Both the position numbers and the translations under genes were made by a program. From Rhodocollybia butyracea (Eukaryota > Basidiomycota > Agaricomycetes > Agaricales > Omphalotaceae): a stretch of 18,429 nucleotides of DNA. The stretch spans positions 1 to 18,429 of the forward strand of contig JADNRY010001040.1 of NCBI GenBank assembly GCA_015501585.1. The letters run 5' to 3'. This document shows positions 1 through 7,741 of this stretch, piece after piece. Position 1 is the stretch's first letter. Every line of letters begins with the position of its first letter. The notes below the pieces were generated by a model. It was not told the origin of the DNA and searched no databases. It saw only the letters and a list, made by a program, of their open reading frames with translations.

Positions 1-77
1 CTTCCAGTACTTCCCGAAAATATCTACAGTTATCTCAATGTTTGAAGCGCCTCAGAGTGGTATGGATAAATATTCAC

Positions 78-470
78 CTAGATATGGTCTCATTGGAGCG
101 TTGGAACCGTTCACCAAACATGGCGTATAGATAGGCCAGTGGTGCATGAGTACAGGAATATTGCTACTTTTCTCCTCCAGAGTGACATATCGAGAGTCTG
201 AAAGACCACATACACGCAGCTTCAAATACAAATGCTGTAAAGACATGCACTCGCATCCCAAGCTCAGTGTGGATCCTGTCCGGATGTCCCAGTAACAGCT
301 CCTGCCACCCAGTCCATCCCCGACATCTTAGAGTTATGATATCGCTGGGCCCAATATCCTGGTGTTGCATATAGGACTGCCGTGAATGCTACAAGGGCAA
401 GATAGTAGTACGCTAACATAGCAATTCTGCGGGTACGTGCAGTAACAGGGTCTGGAGGTGGTGGATCCAT
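78..470 (-). pseudogene. PIF/Harbinger-like transposase N-terminal fragment (DUF8040-like), degenerate
   Basis: Reading the minus strand from an ATG at 470, the peptide starts MDPPPPDP and runs to AYYYLAL. A GT-AG intron of about 91 nt (302-392) then joins it in phase 0 to ELLLGHPDRIHTELGMRVHV. Further on come DSRYVTLEEK, AIFLYSCTTGLSIRHV and GERFQRSNETISR, ending at a possible donor (AG|gtgaat, 78/77). The order 'hydrophobic helix, R-V-H-V-F, DSR-V-LEE, AIFLY, RH-ERFQ-S-TIS' is what I know from the N-terminal domain of Harbinger/HARBI1-type nucleases in Agaricomycetes. That domain recognises DNA next to a DDE nuclease, which would lie beyond the window start. Three frame changes (near 210, 180 and 130) separate the blocks, so it cannot make a normal protein. 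The family call rests on motif memory, not on a search. Confidence 0.55.
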
Positions 471-1413
471 CGATAATACTATCCGATAATCAAAGCTTTG
501 GCTGTCTTTAAATAGAAATCGATCACATGTAGGTGACAAATGGGCAAATAAAAGTCCCGGCAAAATCTGACAAAATCCGGATTCGTGTTGCCGAACAGGC
601 CCTTAATTGGCTGGAAAGCTTGGTAATATCATTTGGCAATGGGCATCAGCTTGTAACCTGTGTTCTAACCTCTATTATTTTAGGGCGCATTACAGAACGA
701 TAAGGGAAGTGTCAGCTTGGAAAGAACAGTCGTGTTCAAAAGATTCTATTTTTTTTTCGTGGAATCTGGGGCAATGTTTCTGGTTATACAATCATTTGCA
801 TTGATTGGAGCAATATTGTCCACAGTAATGGAAAGTGCAGATACCATTAATTGGGTTGTAGATGTCAGTCAGGAAGTGTGGCAGGCTTCAGCAGTAGGTC
901 TGCTTTCATTTGTGTTATGTAGGAACACCTTATTCAAAATTTTTTCAGGCACTTTATCCGCTTGCCATAATTCTCATAATCTTCTCGGACAACTCTCCCA
1001 TTGCAGAAACACTTTATCTAACAGCTCAACCCCAGACCAGTGTCTCATAAGATAATGGTGTCACTACTTGCTGTATAACCAGGTGGCCTGCTAATTCCTC
1101 TTTAACTGGATCTGTAGCCTGTTAGACCCATTAATTAACTATATTTTGGTCAAACAGGTCCGATGAAGAGACTTGGCTGTACTATGGCTATTACTAAACA
1201 CCATAAAATATATTACTGACTTCGCCTATTTCTCCAATATTATCTCATTTCTTAGTTCTAACATTAGGTATTGCTGCTCACCAGCACTTATAAGTTATAA
1301 GAGGTCATGTTATTAGGACCTACTCTGTATGTAAGTGTTCGGTCGTGAGCTGTTTCTGCGAGTGTGCTTTTGAGTGTTTTATAATAATCATTTACTTTTT
1401 TTTTCCTCTTTAG
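471..1413. other. No gene recognised
   Basis: This stretch lies between the transposase fragment and the orphan exon. It is AT-rich with frequent stops on both strands. The longest open stretch (717-1055, plus) has no recognisable motif. I looked for a RING or other zinc-binding exon that could belong to the terminal exon at 1414 and found none. The last ~30 bases are a pyrimidine-rich tract ending in tttag, which is the splice acceptor of that exon. Confidence 0.5.
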
Positions 1414-1559
1414 CAAACGACTGGAGCCTGATGAGCTTCATGGAGGACTGGTTCCCTGCAGAAACGCACGAGAAGCTCAGGGCGAGCAAGAAAGAGGCGG
1501 CGGAGGAACAGTTTAGGGAGATGGGGCTTGATCCGGCTCAGAAGTGCATTGTTATGTGA
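1414..1559 (+). pseudogene. Orphan terminal exon encoding a CaaX-box C-terminus (SPX-RING ligase-like?)
   Basis: A T-rich tract ending in cctctttag (1405-1413) is followed by an open exon whose frame gives NDWSLMSFMEDWFPAETHEK, then a charged helix (ASKKEAAEEQFREMGLDP) and ends QKCIVM-stop. C-I-V-M is a CaaX box; methionine at the last position normally directs farnesylation, so the parent protein would be membrane-anchored. The L-M-x-F-M-x-D-W-F-P block followed by EAAEEQ and a CaaX end resembles, from memory, the tail of fungal SPX-RING ubiquitin ligases (NLA/RING-14 type); that assignment is tentative. The exon enters in phase 1, yet no matching upstream exon is visible back to the Harbinger fragment. 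It is therefore either the last exon of a gene with a very long intron, or a stranded gene end. Amphipathic, codon-like composition supports real coding origin. Confidence 0.5.
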
Positions 1560-2041
1560 ACTTGGGGAGAGAGACAAACTTTGGGGAGAGGGGTTGGTGA
1601 TGGGATGTATTGGGATGGGGCGTGATGGGTCGTGGATCATGGGTGAATGGATGGCTGGGGAGGAACGAAAGACAGATGGGAAGGAACTTCGATGGAAAGG
1701 AAATACCCGACGTAGTCTCCCAACTTCTTTCGTCCCGCCGGTGTTAACATGTGTCGTAGTGGAAGTACGCTATCCACCTATTCTTCTATTCGCCCCTCCT
1801 TCTTCTTTCTTCATGGATGTCGTGGTGGATCTTCCTAGTTATCTTGCTAGAGTTTCGCCCGGTTGTACCGCCCTCAGGAGACTAATGCTCTAGCTCCGCT
1901 TTGTCTTGGTGATATCTTCTTTGCTCTCCGAAACTGGGAACTTCTCGCTGTAGTTACATAGCATTATCGTACACTTAAAATAGTAATACAACCCCAGAAT
2001 TCTCTTGTCAGCGCTGACGACCAAAGCTATAGTGGAAATCG
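1560..2041. other. Convergent intergenic region
   Basis: This stretch lies between the stop codon of the CaaX exon (plus) and the stop codon of the first secreted-protein gene (minus), so it should hold both 3' untranslated regions. Open frames here (for example 1528-1893) have no recognisable content and begin inside the neighbouring exon. No RNA gene or repeat was seen. Confidence 0.5.
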
Positions 2042-2768
2042 TCACAACCCCACCGATTCGGCTGGCTCGGGATCATCACTAGTTTTAGCATCAATTCGAA
2101 AGGTCAAGGCCTCTGTCGAACACATAAGAGGCAAGTACAGTGGAGGTGGATGCACTTACGCGGTTCTCTGTGGGAGCTGCCGTTATTTGCCCTCGTACTA
2201 TGCCCTCTTCTTCTGGATCTCCTTCGTTTTTTAAAAGCGCTGTGTTTCCTATAAGCGATCCGCGGCCATAGTAATAGTTCTTTCCATTTCTAAGGGTGAA
2301 CTGTATCTCATGCTCCGCAACATATGTTCTGGATTTCGTGAATCTGCCCCATTTAAACCGGACTCTGCTGCCGTCGAAGAAATCTTCGGCAAGCTCCTTG
2401 ACGATACGACGAGCATACTTGGTACCGGATCCTCCGTCAACGTTTCCGCGTTTGTCTTTTCTGTCTTTTCTGCCCTCAGCTTTCAATCCTTTTCCTTTGT
2501 TTTGCGTTTTTGGCTGTTGGAGAGGCGCTTTTTTGGGTTTTTTTTTGGTTTCGTAGGTGAATTCGACGGTTAGAGTTATGAAGTCCATGAAGCATCGCCG
2601 AGTGACTCGAGAGTCAGACCCCTTGCATCGCTGAGAGCCGGACTCCTGGGCGGTCGCCAATAAGTGAGGAAAATTGTAGGTTTAAAAGAAGCAAACGATT
2701 ACCAAGAGGGGCATCGCATATATAATGCATACGAATCCAAGGATAGCAAATACAGGATTCAATCGCAT
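2042..2768 (-). CDS. Small secreted lysine-rich protein, family member 1 (three exons)
   Basis: Exon 1 (2703-2768) encodes a signal peptide starting MRLNPVF and ending YAMPLL, with a hydrophobic core and an A-x-P-type cleavage area. A 57-nt intron (2646-2702, gtaatc...cccag) follows in phase 0. Exon 2 (2160-2645) encodes 162 residues, starting ESGSQ. It has a very basic stretch (KKKPKKAP, KGKGLKAEGRKDRKDKRG) and then a folded-looking part with WGRFTKSRTY, EIQFTLRNGKN, YYYGRG. A perfect donor, gtaagt (2154-2159), opens a 49-nt intron ending cagag at 2111. Exon 3 (2042-2110) adds 22 residues (ALTFRID...) and a stop; total about 206 aa. A competing acceptor two bases earlier would stop after two codons. 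Only two cysteines remain after the signal. The block E-[IF]-x-F, then GK, then [YF]-x-G matches members 2 and 3, so I infer a diverged paralogue. Function unknown; likely secreted, effector-like or wall-associated. Confidence 0.7.
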
Positions 2769-3352
2769 GTTGTCACGGAGAAAGTCGAACGACTGGGGAG
2801 AGGAAGGAGCGGATGTCTGGTTAGTAGGCGGGGGGTTTCTTTGGCCAGCAAAGAAAACAGATTATCAATTTCAAACGTAGGTTGGCTTTTAAAATTGGGG
2901 AGTGGAGGACGGGTCATGGGCCGGCGCCCTGATGCCTGATGCCATTGCTATGGCCTGAATCCAGTGTTCGGAAATGGGCAGAGTGGGATGTTGAAACTTG
3001 ATGGAGACGCGGAGTCCGCATCACATCTACGAAAGCTTTCCTGCAAATAAGTACTCTTGTCAATGTTCATAGGAGTACCGCTCACTCTACTAATTGCTTG
3101 AGCGATACATAGTGCCCGAGCGAGTTGTCGGCAGAGTAGACAACTGTTGCTAAACGCTCACCCTTGGTACTGATATCAAGAGTTCATGAAGTCGCCTAAC
3201 CTCGTCTAACCTGGGGAAATAAGGTCACGAGAATAGGGTCACGAGAATAAGAGTCTAATTTAACATGAAACATTCAGGGATTCGAAGGTCAGTAACACTG
3301 CAAAAGTGATAACGGGATAAGGTTGCTCAGGGTTGCTCCAGGTCCTACACCG
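2769..3352. other. Divergent promoter region
   Basis: This stretch lies upstream of member 1 (minus strand). Read on the minus strand, it has an AT-rich tttaaaa element around 2887-2894 and a pyrimidine-rich stretch (ctccttcctctcccc) just before the ATG, which is typical of basidiomycete core promoters. A 13-bp direct repeat, ggtcacgagaata, occurs at 3223-3235 and 3237-3249. No gene was recognised in the remainder. Confidence 0.4.
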
Positions 3353-3737
3353 CCTCATAAGGCACAAAAACGCCTAAAAACGCCCAGCCAGGCAGAGCCA
3401 GGCCCGAGCCCCACTGGGGTAGCCGGAGCAACTGGGGTACCCCGAAAATTCAAAACCTTTACCCTTTGGGGTTATAAGGGGTTACGATTGGGGAATCGTA
3501 CCTGCGGCGGGAGTCTGACTGTGCATGTGATCCCGTATCTGAAATATTGGAGAACGACCCTCATAAGGCACAAAAACGCCTAAAAATGCCCAGCCAGGCC
3601 CGAGCCCCACTGGGGTAGCCGGAGCAACGCCCGAAAATTCAAAATCATTACCCTTTGGGGTTTACGATGGGAATCGTACCTGCGGCGGGAGTCTGACTGT
3701 GCATATGATCCCGCATCTGAAATATTGAAGAACAACC
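3353..3737 (+). repeat. Tandem direct repeat, two units of ~206 and ~179 bp
   Basis: Unit 1 (about 3353-3558) and unit 2 (about 3559-3737) both start cctcataaggcacaaaaacg and share ccgagccccactggggtagc, the block ending ggaatcgtacctgcggcggg, then agtctgactgtgcat and gaaatattg. Unit 2 is shorter by internal deletions, for example in the actggggtacc and ggttataa segments. Each unit holds the short palindrome accccagtgggg (as ccccactggggt). The array ends about 30 bp before the TATA box of secreted-protein member 2 and is not found upstream of member 3. It is therefore an addition after the gene duplication, or was lost from the other copy. Confidence 0.85.
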
Positions 3738-3765
3738 CTCTCTGCTCCATCTGTTTCGCAAGAAA

Positions 3766-3773
3766 TATAAATA
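3766..3773 (+). promoter_or_regulatory. TATA box of member 2
   Basis: TATAAATA lies in the context caagaaatataaatacttgg, 121 bp upstream of the ATG. The same sequence with the same flanks occurs before member 3 (6800-6807). Downstream, both promoters share cgcctcat, cctttcgctggtcgaaa and ttatttct blocks, so the duplication included the core promoter. Confidence 0.75.
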
Positions 3774-3870
3774 CTTGGGATCATCAGAGTTTGGCTCAAT
3801 AGATCGCCTCATTCCCCCTTTCGCTGGTCGAAAACGGTATTATTTCTCCCTCACCGCATTTACCATTATA

Positions 3871-3892
3871 CTACTACTACTACTACTACTAC
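3871..3892 (+). repeat. (CTA)n microsatellite in the 5' UTR of member 2
   Basis: About seven CTA/ACT triplets lie immediately before the ccATG of member 2. Member 3 has only ctttaccatc at the equivalent place, so this is an expansion private to copy 2. It probably lies in the transcribed leader. Confidence 0.85.
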
Positions 3893-3893
3893 C

Positions 3894-4725
3894 ATGCGTT
3901 TCGATTCCATCATCGTACTCGTCGTTGTGTCAACTGTGCTTGCCATCCCTTTGTCCGTGAGTTATTATCCTGTTCTCCACCGGCTCCCTTTTACCCCACT
4001 CATATATAGGTTGACCAGAAGCCAGCCGATGTGGCACCTCGTGGCCTCGACCGTTTTCCCTTACCAAAGCTCTTAAAACCAAAGCCAAAGTATGTCTTGG
4101 ATGGGCACTGGGAGGAGGGGTATCCGGTCATGGAAGGACAAGATCCCCAGGTGGACTGGCCTTACAGAGCTCTTTCCAAGCTCCTATTCATCCTCAAAAC
4201 CGGAAACAGGCCATCGAAGCCGCAGATTTTTCTGCCTTCTCGTCAGGGCAAAACTTCTCTTTGGAGGAATAATTATTACGGTAGTACCAAGTCGAAGTTC
4301 TATTCCGAAGGTGCCAAGTTCTCGTTTCAGATGAAAGATAGTAAAACTGGGAAAAAAATTGAAAAGGTCATCTATGGAAAAGTACGGTTCTGGCGTGGGT
4401 GAAGGACGATATCTTAGTGGTCGGCGTGCAGAGATTTACCGAGGAAGGTACGTTTTGCATTTATTTTTTCTGGATGAGCTCGAAGCTGAAATGAGTGTTA
4501 TAAGACAAACGTTTGCTGGTAATGTTTCAGTCGTGCCTGGAATTCCGAGAACTAAAACAAGTCCGCGCGCCTGCGAAGAAAGGAAAGGGCACAAAGGGTT
4601 TAATAAAGGAGAAAGAAGTAAAGCACGCCAGGCTATCCCAGACTGGAGATGGTCGTTATATGATGTCGGGTGCCCTGCAGCCACCTGAAGAAGTGGTCGT
4701 ACCGCCCAAAGAAAAGGTTGACTGA
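3894..4725 (+). CDS. Small secreted lysine-rich protein, family member 2 (deletion; possible new intron)
   Basis: Exon 1 (3894-3956) encodes 21 residues, MRFDSII...VLAIPLS, a signal peptide. Intron 1 (3957-4009, gtgagt...atatag) is phase 0. Exon 2 starts VDQKPADVAPRGL at 4010 and contains KLLKPKPKYVLDG, YRALSKLLFILKTG, WRNNYYGSTKS and FSFQMKDSKTGKK. Compared with member 3, about 76 nt are missing after 4381. Read straight through, the frame then stops at 4402, giving 151 aa. However, a GT-AG segment of 50 nt (4382-4431, gtacgg...gtgcag) can be removed in phase 0, restoring the frame into RFTEE. The conserved intron 2 (4448-4504, gtacgt...ataag, phase 1) then leads to exon 3 (4505-4725), DKRLLVMFQSCLEFREL, a lysine-rich tail and a final KEKVD; total about 223 aa. 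One cysteine in the mature part. Whether the new intron is used is unknown; if not, this is a truncated or pseudogene copy. Confidence 0.7.
4382..4431 (+). other. Candidate de novo intron in member 2
   Basis: The segment begins gtacgg and ends gcgtgcag. It corresponds to coding sequence in member 3 (VLARVEDD... region). It starts exactly at the site of the 76-nt deletion, lies on a codon boundary at its 5' end, and removing it brings the downstream conserved TEE-D splice junction back into frame. No strong branch site is visible (cttag is the best), so use is uncertain. Confidence 0.4.
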
Positions 4726-5704
4726 GGAGCGACGGTATGGATACATGTAGTAGAGCGACTAGTAGTACGCATACAACAAATTGGGACGAGAAAAACAAGG
4801 CACCTCATATGCCCGGTAAAGCTATATAATAGCTTGGGAGGAGGGGAGTCTCGTAGATTGTTGCCAAAGATCGTTGTACAGTAAGTATCAGCAACAATAA
4901 CAGTGGACCATGAGTCGTTCAAACCGGCGCCGGAAAGTAGCTACTAAAGATGCACGAAGAGTTGGTCAAATTTCATTAGATAGGATAAAGAATGCACTAA
5001 TATTTTGAGAGGCTGTTTCGGGAGTTTCTGTAAAATCGGTGGACTACCTGGATAGACGGTTGAAAAGGGGGTTGATTACTTTATAAAGCAGCTCGAAGGA
5101 CGAGGGTTTGAAGCAATAACTGCACCGGAATGAGTTTTTGTTTCGCTGTAGGACTAGGTGAACGCAGGTTCGATCTGAATCGTCCTAATGATGCACTAAA
5201 GCCTATAGCAGGCTGTTATTCTCCGACTCGGATTCATGGTTCATCATATGGCATATGCATTATATCCGGGCTATCTAAAGCGCTGTCGATGCCGAAGGCA
5301 AAGTAATGAGTTTCGTTTTGATTTTTGCTGAATTTATAGATGATGCTGGGTCAACGACCCTACAAGGCGATAGCGGTCCGGATCGGAACATTCTAACTCG
5401 TTACAAGCGCCCAACAACCTCGACGCGTGGCTTTCTCTCTGAACTACACGGTGTTTAGCGTGGCAGAACAACAGTTGGAGGTCTCAATTTACCAATGTAT
5501 ACAAGTTTCCTAACGAAATACTGTTCTTAATATTCGACGACGCCCGACCCAAAGTTCCTGCTTCAAGAATTCAAGAATTCCCATGAAATTTCTCTCCAAG
5601 CCTCAGTAAATCAATTGTCCATCCATTCGAGTGCACTATACTCAAGCACAACAGGTTAGCCAGCCTTTAGAAGTATTTTATCCGCGTACTAACTCACCCA
5701 AACC
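4726..5704. other. Mostly non-coding; transposon-like debris
   Basis: This is the region downstream of member 2. Apart from the possible helix-turn-helix remnant at 4910-5086, all frames are closed by stops. No fourth copy of the secreted-protein promoter or signal exon was found here. The sequence gaattcaagaattc (5568-5580 region) is a short direct repeat with no evident role. Confidence 0.4.
4910..5086 (+). pseudogene. Possible decayed transposase N-terminus (Psq-type helix-turn-helix)
   Basis: From ATG 4910 the frame gives MSRSNRRRKVATKDARRVGQ, then ISLDRIKNAL, a TGA stop at 5006-5008, and continues in the same frame with EAVSGVSVKSVDYLDRRLKR to a TAA at 5084-5086. A basic N-terminus followed by D-R-I-x-x-A, then S-V-x-S and L-x-R-R-L-K is the spacing of Psq/pogo-type DNA-binding domains in fungal Tc1/mariner-pogo transposases. 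One in-frame stop and no catalytic domain downstream make it a fragment at best. The resemblance is weak and could be chance. Confidence 0.25.
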
Positions 5705-5833
5705 ATGTTACTAGATATCTCCCCTCTTATTGCCACTCCTGAATCTAAACTCGTCTACTATCAAATTTCCAACCTTACAGCTGAAGAACTTACCCATCGG
5801 GTCGTCTTTGAACATAGCTCTTTAAAGCTTTAA
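5705..5833 (+). CDS. Short ORF of 42 aa, unrecognised
   Basis: An ATG in good context (cccaaaccATG) opens MLLDISPLIATPESKLVYYQ and continues ISNLTAEELTHRVVFEHSSL to a TAA. The composition looks protein-like. The stop falls at the start of a slippage-prone run of gcttta repeats (5824-5855), and beyond it the frame is again protein-like for about 20 codons (ALADSDSLAGHDESKTEM). It may be a small gene, or an exon fragment interrupted by repeat expansion. No family recognised. Confidence 0.2.
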   Translation: MLLDISPLIATPESKLVYYQISNLTAEELTHRVVFEHSSLKL

Positions 5834-5857
5834 GCTTTAGGCTTTAGGGCTTTGGCA
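5821..5857 (+). repeat. Short gcttta-type repeat
   Basis: Four imperfect units in a row: aagcttta, agcttta, ggcttta, gggcttt. A small slippage repeat. Confidence 0.6.
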
Positions 5858-6111
5858 GATTCGGATAGCTTGGCAGGACACGATGAATCCAAGACGGAGA
5901 TGTAGCAAGAGGGTTGAACGAGAATATCGGCTTGTTGTGGATTTTGAAGCGGAATTCTGCGATGCAGGATTGGGACCGCGAAGACTCGCCGTATACCACA
6001 AAGTCTTTTTCAGCCACTTATAAACCAACAATATTCATAACAACGAAACACAACATCGACATCACAGCGCAATCACAACTCAGACCCTTTAGACCCTTCA
6101 GACACTTGGGC

Positions 6112-6767
6112 CTAAAAGGTAATCATCCCCCTAATCAAAGACTCAGCCTTCTTCGAGCTCCTTTCCGCCGCCATCGATACAACTTGTCGGCCGATTTCAC
6201 GGAAACGCTCGAAAGCGTCTCGAAAAAAACCAGTGATTCTGCGAGATTGGTTTCTGCACAAACGCGTTTTGCGCTATCGCATCCTGGCACTCGAGGAATA
6301 ATAATACAGTACGTTTTCTTCCTCTGTTATCGCCGTATATAATCTTGCTAACATTGCTCAGTGCAGAGCGTAAACGCATCGTGTCGTGATTTAAATTTCC
6401 TTTTCTAGAAAGAGCAGCTGCCTCCAAATGTGACGTATCTAGCAGTATCGTTTCAGTTCCACACGTTCCCAACCACTTCAGCAGACATTGCAGCAGAAGC
6501 CGTGAAGACCTCTAGGGTAGACATGGTTCCCAGAAACTGTGTGCGAATTGCGGTAATGTTTCCCACGTACTCTGGGTCAAGGTTGTAGTGTTTCGAGATG
6601 ATATTTCTAGTAAGTCGAGATTGTACTCGTACCTTTTCTGCTCCCCAGAGCGGGCCGGTCTTTGGTCGCGACGTACGGAAATGGTATACATATGATCTTA
6701 TAAGTAAAGTACTGGAAAACGGATGAGCCTCCCGCCTCCCGATGTTATGCCGGACAACAGCTCTCAC
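6112..6767 (-). CDS. Possible unrecognised gene or relic, minus strand
   Basis: Two protein-like blocks lie on this strand. The upstream one (6453-6767) reads MRAVVRHNIGRREAHP... and includes YNLDPEYVGNITAIRTQFLG, STLEVFTASAAMSAEVVG and a stop. The downstream one (about 6112-6250) gives GFFRDAFERFREIGRQVV, SMAAERSSKKAESLIRG, MITF-stop, an alanine/lysine-rich helix. The DNA between them has stops in the linking frames, and I could not find a convincing intron pair joining them. The upstream block lies directly upstream of the promoter of member 3 on the opposite strand. No family recognised; treat as tentative. Confidence 0.2.
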
Positions 6768-6799
6768 CCACGTTTTTGCTCCAGGCGTTTCACAAGAAA

Positions 6800-6807
6800 T
6801 ATAAATA
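6800..6807 (+). promoter_or_regulatory. TATA box of member 3
   Basis: TATAAATA lies in the context acaagaaatataaatacttg, 106 bp before the ATG at 6906. It matches member 2 base for base in the core; the following ~80 bp are also clearly related (cgcctcat, cctttcgctggtcgaaa). Confidence 0.75.
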
Positions 6808-6905
6808 CTTGGGATCGCCAGAGCTCGCGTTGACAGGTCGCCTCATCCCTCCCTTTCGCTGGTCGAAAGGGCATTTTATTTCTGCTTTCAAACTGCTTTA
6901 CCATC

Positions 6906-7741
6906 ATGCGTTTCAATTCGATTATCTTCCTCGTCCTTATGTCAACAGTGCTTGCCATCCCTTTGTCCGTGAGTCATCGAAAATAATAATATACATACAT
7001 CTCCACTGACTTCCTTTTATCCCACCCGTATATAGGTTGAGCGTGGGCCAGTCAATGTGACACCTCGCGGCTTGCGCAACCATTTGTCCAAGTTCCCAAA
7101 GCTCTCGAAACCCAAGTTCTTGAAACCGAAACCTGTTAAGTATTACGTGAAGGGGCGCTGGGCGGATGGGACCCCGGTCGCGGAAGGACAGGAACCCAAG
7201 GCGGACAAGCCCTTCAAAGCTCTTAGCAAGCTCCTATACATCCTCCAGACAGGGAAAAAACCAACGACGCCGCAGATTCTTGTGCCTTTGAATTGGAACA
7301 ATTATTACGGTACAACCTTCGATTCCAAAGGTTCGGAGTTCTCGTTCGAGATCACAGATAAGAAGGGGAAAGACCGTAAAGCGGTCTTCCGTGGAAAAAT
7401 CATGATCAAGACTGAGAAGGCCAAGGGGAATAAGAAAGCCGAGGTAGTTGTTAGTGGATTGTTACAAAAGGGAGCTACGGTTCTGGCGAGGGTGGAGGAT
7501 GATAAGTTAGTGCTTAGCGAGGATGAATTAACCGAAGAAGGTCAGTTCTGTATTTATTTTTCCTGGATATTCGAGCTCGGAGCTGAAATGAGCGCGATAA
7601 GATAAACATTTGTTGGTAATGTTCCAGTCGTCCCTGGAGTTCCGAGAACAAATCCGAGCACCTGGGAAGGGAGCAGTCTCGCAGGCCCCCAGAATTGAGA
7701 TGTCGGGTGCCCTCCGCCCAGGCGAGGCACCGAAGGGGTGA
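6906..7741 (+). CDS. Small secreted lysine-rich protein, family member 3 (intact)
   Basis: Exon 1 (6906-6968) encodes the signal peptide MRFNSII...VLAIPLS. Intron 1 (6969-7035, 67 nt, phase 0) ends tatatag. Exon 2 (7036-7540) begins VERGPVNVTPRGL and holds KPKFLKPKPVKYYVKGRW, FKALSKLLYILQTGKK, NWNNYYGTTFDSKG, SEFSFEITDKKGKDRK, VFRGKI and an acidic end DDKLVLSEDELTEE. Intron 2 (7541-7601, gtcagt...gataag, phase 1) has a ctgaaat branch-like site at 7583. Exon 3 (7602-7741) gives DKHLLVMFQSSLEFREQ and a tail ending EAPKG. The total is 235 aa. Intron 2 placement is supported by exact conservation with member 2: both continue LLVMFQS-LEFRE. The mature protein has no cysteine at all and is strongly basic, unlike typical disulphide-rich effectors. 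No known domain was recognised; role unknown. Confidence 0.8.

Noticed and set aside
717..1055. Plus-strand ORF of 112 codons with hydrophobic start
   Set aside because: No motif, odd composition, runs over a T8 tract, and no splice connection to the CaaX exon was found.
2664..2939. Plus-strand ORF of 91 codons
   Set aside because: It lies over the signal-peptide exon and promoter of secreted member 1 on the other strand and has no recognisable content.
3353..3737. Tandem repeat as a CRISPR array or rDNA spacer
   Set aside because: Only two long units without regular spacers, and the setting is eukaryotic; it is a simple tandem duplication.
5163..5180. ggttcgatctgaatc as a tRNA B box
   Set aside because: It does not match GGTTCGANTCC fully and no A box or cloverleaf could be drawn around it.
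6239..6320. FALSHPGTRGIII in a plus-strand frame, resembling the CHPGTR block before NACHT domains
   Set aside because: No Walker motifs or further similarity follow, and the opposite strand offers an equally protein-like reading; probably chance.
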